Shown here: positions 58,421 through 64,000 of the stretch, piece by piece | Layout: the number at the start of each line of letters is the position of its first letter | Position numbering within the stretch: position 1 is the stretch's first letter | NCBI GenBank assembly: GCA_023525975.1 | Contig: CM042023.1 | Coordinates: 20,323,501-20,387,500 of the forward strand | Direction: 5' to 3' | Source of the DNA: Smallanthus sonchifolius | Lineage: Eukaryota; Streptophyta; Magnoliopsida; Asterales; Asteraceae | Length of the DNA: 64,000 nt | Program-made: the position numbers and the translations under genes | Notes under the pieces: generated by a model | Database searches by the model: none | What the model was told of the DNA's origin: nothing | What the model saw: only the letters and a program-made list of their open reading frames with translations

Positions 58421-59377
58421 TATGATTACCATCAATCGGTACACTAACAAACTTAAAAAATTCTACTATTATCCGGTTATAAAACGTTCTAGTTTCCTAA
58501 TATTATGTATTATGGTTTCAAAAGAAAGGTTGTCAAGAGAAGACAAAGGGAAATGGAGACTGATTTGTCGATACCTATCCGACACACCAACATAACACAC
58601 CTATTCCAGCCATGTGACAGCCAAACAACACCCACATCCATTGGTGTATGTGTATCCAAACATCCCTACACCATATTTCTTCTTTACACTCTAATATTCT
58701 TTATTATTTAATGGAAACCCGTTTAATTGAATTTTATTCAATAAATAAATTTTATTATTTCTAGTCTTAATGTGTCTCAAACATGTCCTAAATTTTATTG
58801 AATAACCAATTTTCGGTTATTTTTTCGTCAATCATTTAAATTGTTTTATTTTTTAATAAATAATTAATAATCATATCTTTAAATGATGATAAATACGGCA
58901 GAGAAAAAACCAATAGAAATCTTCTATTTCATATTAAATGTACATTAAGACGTTCAGCTTGTTAAGACAAAGTAATTTCTTTATTAACTCACACTTGTGA
59001 TTAAATACTATTGTATTTTCTATTTTTTTTAAGAGTAAATTAAATATCACCTAAATTTGCACTTACTAGATTTAAACCTACATTTAGAGGATTTAAACCC
59101 ATACTATTTCAGTAAGGATTAAGGAGACAATCACTAATGCCACTAGGTCATGGCTATTGTATTTTTAATTATTTTTTATAGTGATTTTAAACTTAAATTT
59201 CCTCGGTTAAAACTAAATTTTTGTTCAATTTTCAAATAATGTTAAAACCCGTAACTTACGCATGAGTACACACATATATACACTATATTATAATACAGCT
59301 GAGGAGGATGATATTGTTTTTTACATTAACTTTTAAGAGTTTAAAGGGGCAAAATTGTCTTTTATGAATTATGCAAC
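58421..59377. other. AT-rich, nothing recognised
   Basis: No supported gene. Short ORFs at 58413-58711 lack recognisable domains. Confidence 0.45.
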
Positions 59378-59570
59378 TTTTTTTTGAAAGACGACTTTCT
59401 TAAACCTTTACTCTCTTTGAGAGCAGACCAGGTGTTTCCTGTAAGTCATACATGTCTTTCCTAATGGTTTGTAACCGCATGGACTCGAACCCGGTACCTC
59501 CTTAAGAAGAAACCACTATGTCTGTGTTAGTGTGTTGTGTTCCCGGCCGTATCGCGTGAGCACTCCTCTA
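59378..59570 (-). mobile_element. Probable SINE
   Basis: Poly-T then GAAAGACGAC at the left. On the minus strand a B-box GGGTTCGAGTCC (about 59480-59492) and a preceding CACAGACATAGTGGTTTC. No target duplication recognised. Confidence 0.5.
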
Positions 59571-60377
59571 GTACACATATATACATATATATACATACAC
59601 ATTTATTTTAGAACCACTAATATGTTGAAAACTACGAAAACCGTATAATAGTACCGGTCGAGTGATAACATTTACGTAAAATCATAACAAAATTGAAGTT
59701 TTTTAAAGTCTATTTACACAAGCCGAGCCAAAATTGATTTTTTTAAGATGCACTGACAATAATATTATTGGATGAAAGTTAATAAGTTTTTCCTCATCCA
59801 AAACATTGAACCAGGAATGAAGGTGATGGCCCCTACATACCCTAGTTATTTGGTAACTCAAGTCTTAGTGTACCAACCACCAAGTATGACTTTGAAGTTC
59901 ATGACATAGATATCGTACCTATTGCTTTTTATTTGCATTGATTCAACTACTAATTAAACGCAATATATAGTATGCATGTGTAAACTGTTTGAGATCAAGT
60001 GGAAGCACCGATATTTGCCATCATGCAAACAAGTTCTCCAAAATCATTGCCACTTGGATATGCTTAGAGGTGAGTGTTTGAATTTATGTCTTTTGAAAGG
60101 ATAATCTTTCATGATTATATATATATATATATATTTATAAGGTTTAAATAAGAACTATTAATCAGGTTTTAGCAGTTGGATCATATTTCAACAGATTGTT
60201 GATATCTCCTTCATACACACACGTAGGGTGGGAATCATTACGGTACACTTAATTATTACAAAAATAAAAAATCTAAATCTTTTAAAATTTTATAAATAGT
60301 TCATATTTTTAAAACTTTGTGTCTTCTTACATATGTATGCGTAGGTTATCTATATATATAAAACTCATCAAACTATA
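59571..60377. other. AT-rich, nothing recognised
   Basis: A (TA)n run near 60117-60134. No gene. Confidence 0.5.
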
Positions 60378-60530
60378 TATCAAAGAGCTGGTAGTCCAAT
60401 GATCTCCGGGTGTATACATAGTGGTGTTTCTCCCTATGAGGTTGAGGGATTGAGTCCGATGGTGGACAATGATGTAGATTTAAGAGTAGGATTATGTGGA
60501 GTGTGTGTTTGTTCTAAAAAAAACTAATTT
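60378..60530 (+). mobile_element. Probable SINE, plus strand
   Basis: GAGCTGGTAGTCCAATGAT (A-box-like) and GGGATTGAGTCCG (B-box-like) are followed by a body ending TTGTTCTAAAAAAAAC. Target duplication unclear. Confidence 0.5.
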
Positions 60531-60929
60531 GTTCATATATGTTTTAATTTTGTATCGTGATACATGTATGTTATATACATAAATGTACAATCAAAGTACG
60601 TACTTTGTTTATATTTTCTTTTTGAATTTTATAATAGACGAGTGAGAAACAATGGAAGGGTTCTTAACTGAATCACAAAAGTTGCGAGAACTTGCGGGAT
60701 CCAATCTAAACGATTGATGTATCATTAACAATTAAACGAAAAGTGTATAAGATGTTTTTAATATAGTTTACATAACAATGTTGTATCTTAATAATAATGT
60801 TATAATTTTAGATAAATACACTAATAAATATGATTGTCGCACTTCCCGCAATATTTGGGTTTAGATGAAAACCCTCCCCTAAGTAAATTATTTTTTAAAA
60901 ACTCGTGTTTTATACGGGTTGAAAAAACA
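60531..60929. other. AT-rich, nothing recognised
   Basis: No supported feature. Confidence 0.5.
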
Positions 60930-61575
60930 ATATATTTTTTTCAGTTTTTACTTTCAACATTTATATTATATATAATATACGTTTTTAACCCCTTTAATTT
61001 TTTACTAATTTGAATTTTCCTTAATAACTTTAGTTCGTTAACTTTGTAAAAAAAAACTGAATACGCAGTTGTTTTTAATTTTTTTCTGGAAATTCCGATA
61101 AATATTGTTGAAAACGGGGTTGTATTCAAAATTTAGTATTTTTTGGTATCATAAACTATAGCGAGTACCGGTACCAGAAAGAAGCGAACGGATACCGACA
61201 GAACAACATCATTACTAGCATTGATATTATTAAAACCGATATTGATATTCGTTCTTTTTATGTACTTAACCACGTTAAAAGTTTTGCTTTTTTTATATAA
61301 ACTTTTGAAGACCTTAATTTTTTTGCGGTTTAATTCGCCACGACGCGTAAAGGTTTTGCTTTTTTTATGTATAAACTTTCAAATGCGTTAATTTTTTGGT
61401 GAATACTAATGTACAAGTCGTTAAAACTGAGACTTACGGATATACCAGTATCGGTATTATCAAAACCGATACCGATATTTGTTTTTATGGTTTTCGATCG
61501 ATGTAAAACACCGTAATTTTATGTTAGTAACTTATACGGAATTCCTGCCGCATCGTGTGGGGGGAATCCCACTAA
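60930..61575 (+). mobile_element. Non-autonomous Helitron, same family as 23704
   Basis: Carries the blocks TTAATAACTTTAGTTCGTTAA, ACGGGGTTGTATTCAAAAT, GAACAACATCATTACTAGC and TTATGGTTTTCGATCG. Ends GGAATTCCTGCCGCATCG...CTAA (61572-61575) before T, where ATTCC/GGAAT arms can form the terminal hairpin. 5' end approximate. Confidence 0.65.
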
Positions 61576-62343
61576 TTATTTTTTTTCTTAATAATATTAT
61601 TATCATAATTAATATTGGTTAAATGAGTTGACAAAGAAACTAACAACTAACTAAAAAAGTACCAAATTTTTTATCAACGTTTCAACGTGAATTTTTTTTT
61701 AGACCGAGTTGTTGATGTAAATTTTATTCGAAACCGCGAAGTGAAAATTAATGTACCTGTTGTCGAAACCGAGTCTTTTTTCAAAACTGAGTTGTCGATG
61801 TAAATTTTATTTTAAACCGCGAGGTGAAAGCTAATATACCCATCGTCCATCAAGCATTACAAATTTTAAGGGCTCCAGACGGTCATCCTCCCCGCTCCCC
61901 CTAAGGGCCGCCCCTGCATTTCTGTATATAATAAATAGAAAATACCTTTAAAAAAATGATTTTTTATTTTCATTATAATTTTTTTATCTTCTAAAATTCT
62001 TTGAAACTCATGCTTATCTTTCATAAAACCCAAAATATTCTTTATTCGTCTTCCTTGACTTTTACATCTTTGCTTGACAATGACTCCTTTATCTTGTCTC
62101 TTTCTGCTCATTTTATATATGTTTCTTTTATAAATTTCTTTAACCTGAAACAAATAAATTTTCTAGTTAAACAGATTATACAGAAAACTATCACTTTATT
62201 CTCTTTAGTTTAAGACTGATTTTACATAATTTTATTTTTAGTGATCCTTTTACTTTCTTAACGCTATGGTGGATGATTATTCGTTTATATTTTTCGGTCT
62301 TTTTATTATGTTAAACAAGATGATAAAAAAAGAAAGTTAAAAT
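61576..62343. other. AT-rich with Helitron-like scraps
   Basis: TGTAAATTTTAT[T/C]-x-AAACCGCGA[A/G]GTGAAA occurs twice (about 61715-61750 and 61797-61830). A GC-rich CCTCCCCGCTCCCCCTAAGGGCCGCCCCTG piece lies at 61886-61915. No gene. Confidence 0.4.
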
Positions 62344-62356
62344 AGCAAGGAAAGAC

Positions 62357-62469
62357 TTTTTTTTAGAACGACGATTTCTTTTTATCTTGTGAGACTTAAA
62401 CTCAAAATCTTCAAACCCAGGTGTTTTAAGAGGCTTTGCCTCTATCACTGGGTCACCAACCCCAGTGAA
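62357..62469 (-). mobile_element. Short SINE (113 bp), perfect 13-bp target duplication
   Basis: AGCAAGGAAAGAC at 62344-62356 and 62470-62482. The minus strand starts TTTCACTGGGGTTGGTGACC, has GAGTTTAAGTCTC as its B-box-like element and ends in poly-A. The A-box-like part is GTGACCCAGTGATAGAGG. Confidence 0.88.
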
Positions 62470-62564
62470 AGCAAGGAAAGACTATAATAAGGGTCGTTAA
62501 AAGTAAAAAAAAAACTATCACTAAATTCATCGGTAATTAACACCTTCCGAGACCAATGTTCATG

Positions 62565-62824
62565 CCAATGAGTCCCAGATCAACTGGTTTGGGAGGAGGC
62601 ATCCCAATGACCTTTCAATGTGAAGGTCATGAGTTCAAATCTTGGTAATATGCTCAGGTGGGTCAGGGGTTTTACCACAGTGGGCCTTCGGGTAGCGAGT
62701 TTCCCCTGAAATGGTGGGCGAGCCGGTTCACCAGCACTGTCTGCGTTTGCGAGCGTGAATGGCCTTTCGTCAATGGATTTACCCGGGTGACCGAGCTTAT
62801 AGTATTCGGTTTTTTTTAAAAAAA
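62565..62824 (+). mobile_element. tRNA-derived SINE (260 bp), perfect 13-bp target duplication
   Basis: ACCAATGTTCATG at 62552-62564 and 62825-62837. Begins CCAATGAGTCCCAGATC, has B-box-like GAGTTCAAATCTTGG and ends TTCGG(T)n(A)n. The minus-strand copy at 34562-34820 is its relative. Confidence 0.92.
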
Positions 62825-62837
62825 AACCAATGTTCAT

Positions 62838-63565
62838 GACGCAAGACATCGTTTTAAACGATTTTGTCGCTAAAAGATGCTGAATTTCTAAACCTGTCAT
62901 GATATTTATGACACTTTCATTAAGATCATTGAAAGTTTGAATATCTTAGAGAGTTAGACTTTTTTTATGCTATCCTACACGATATGATTTATTTCATAAT
63001 TTATTTTAGTCAAAATAGTTTTTAATAACCCAAACTACGACGATACATTGGTCAATAATAATTTATACTTAGAAATTTGAGCACTAACAGTTTTAGCTTT
63101 TACTTTTGTTGCTAAGAGTAGTCTCATTAGCGTAATTATTATAAATTTACACTTGATTTTCACTCAATTTCGTTTGTCCGTTTCTCCATTTCGTTCAAAA
63201 TTGTCATTTTGAGCGAAAACAACTGTAAATCGAGTGTAAATATATGATTGTTATGCTATTAGTATAGGACTGTCATTGACAACAAAAGTAGAAGTTATGA
63301 CTGTCATCAGTCAAATTGTCAGTATGAATTATTATCAGCTAATAGGTGAGAGTTTATATTATTAAAATCCAATTTTCCTTTATTTTATGAAATGAACTAC
63401 GTTTCATAATACATTTCATGATAAAAAAATCTTTTTATTCTGTAAAAAATTTCTATTGTTTATGTAAAAAACATTGCAAGTCTTAAAACACTTATTTTTT
63501 GATATAATTAATACTTTTATTTAATAAAATTTATTATTTTAAATTAAAATATATATATATATATA
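62838..63565. other. AT-rich, nothing recognised
   Basis: A hairpin-like pair near 63130-63245 (ATTTACACTTGATTTTCACTC / GAGTGTAAATATATGA) may be a decayed foldback element. No gene. Confidence 0.4.
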
Positions 63566-64000
63566 GAGTTAATTACATGGATAGTCCCTGTGGTTTGTCA
63601 AAAGTAACAAGTTCAGGTACTAATAGTTTGAAGTTGCAAGTTTGGGTACTAACTTTCATTTTTGTAACACTATTAGGTACTAAGACTAACGTTCGTTAAC
63701 TTTTTTGTTAAGTTTAGATAAAATGACCAAATTATCCTTTAATTACTTAAGGGACCATTTATATAACTAACTCTATTTTATGATAGGGATCATTTGTGTA
63801 ATTTCTATAAAATATTAAATAAATAAACTTAAATCTAAATCATATTCTTCACACATAATCACAACAATGTCCAGTTCAAATCCACGCCCCCTCATCTCTT
63901 TCTCCACCATCGTCATTGTGTAAGCCCTCAATTTTGAATTTCTGGGTTCTGTGATCAAACATAAGACGTTAATTGCTACTGCACCTTTAACCTTACCCCT
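63566..64000. mobile_element. Left arm of a Mutator-type MITE, cut by the window end
   Basis: Begins GAGTTAATTACATGGATAGTCCCTGTGG with GTTAACTTTTTTGTTAAGTTTAG blocks, the same style as 13456, 29114 and 37071. The second arm would lie beyond the window. Confidence 0.5.

Overview
The window is plant nuclear DNA: AT-rich, with spliced genes (short GT-AG introns, one GC-AG) scattered among dense transposable elements. The protein families (BIM-type bHLH, CRLK-type receptor kinase, GT106 O-fucosyltransferase-like, At5g15710-type F-box) point to a eudicot. The mix of repeats (Athila ORF1-like protein, TGTAACATCCC...GGGGCCTTACA LTRs, many small Helitrons, tRNA SINEs) is compatible with Asteraceae, but that last step is inference. 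No bacterial, viral or organellar gene was seen.

Four host genes are supported. (1) 20173-22589 (+): an eight-exon GT106/O-fucosyltransferase-like gene, 491 aa, with a 28-codon uORF. (2) 33666-28813 (-): a seven-coding-exon bHLH gene of the BIM2 type, 313 aa. It has a 5'-UTR intron, and two MITEs sit in its last intron. (3) 39876-42232 (+): a CRLK-like receptor kinase whose kinase exons are intact. Its juxtamembrane exon carries a frameshift and an in-frame stop, so it is a pseudogene or is rescued by a cryptic intron. (4) 43977-42658 (-): an F-box protein of the At5g15710 type, 439 aa in one coding exon, with a 5'-UTR intron and a 13-codon uORF. Genes 3 and 4 converge, with 425 bp between their stop codons.

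Repeats by region. 1-5864: a triplicated AT-rich repeat, En/Spm and hAT transposase fragments, and a CACTA element (3647-5479). 5865-11366: a solo LTR with a perfect 5-bp TSD. It contains a second solo LTR of the same type in opposite orientation (5950-7926) and a hAT MITE (8621-9250), each with a perfect TSD. 11367-19640: gene-free, with Helitron tails and MITEs. 23704-28500: tandem-duplicated Helitron, internally deleted hAT element, hAT MITE. 34562-39240: SINEs, a PIF/Harbinger remnant and a SINE split by another insertion. 44809-49340: a complete-looking two-gene Mutator-like element (MULE). 49341-64000: gene-free, with Helitrons, a 5'-truncated LINE, SINEs, MITEs and a decayed hAT transposase.

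The most unusual object is the 4.5-kb MULE. Its ends and centre carry seven copies of a roughly 36-bp palindromic module. The inner bases of the module differ between copies, but both arms differ together. It encodes a FAR1/MULE-type transposase and a second protein resembling Athila ORF1, and each reading frame is broken by a single TAG.
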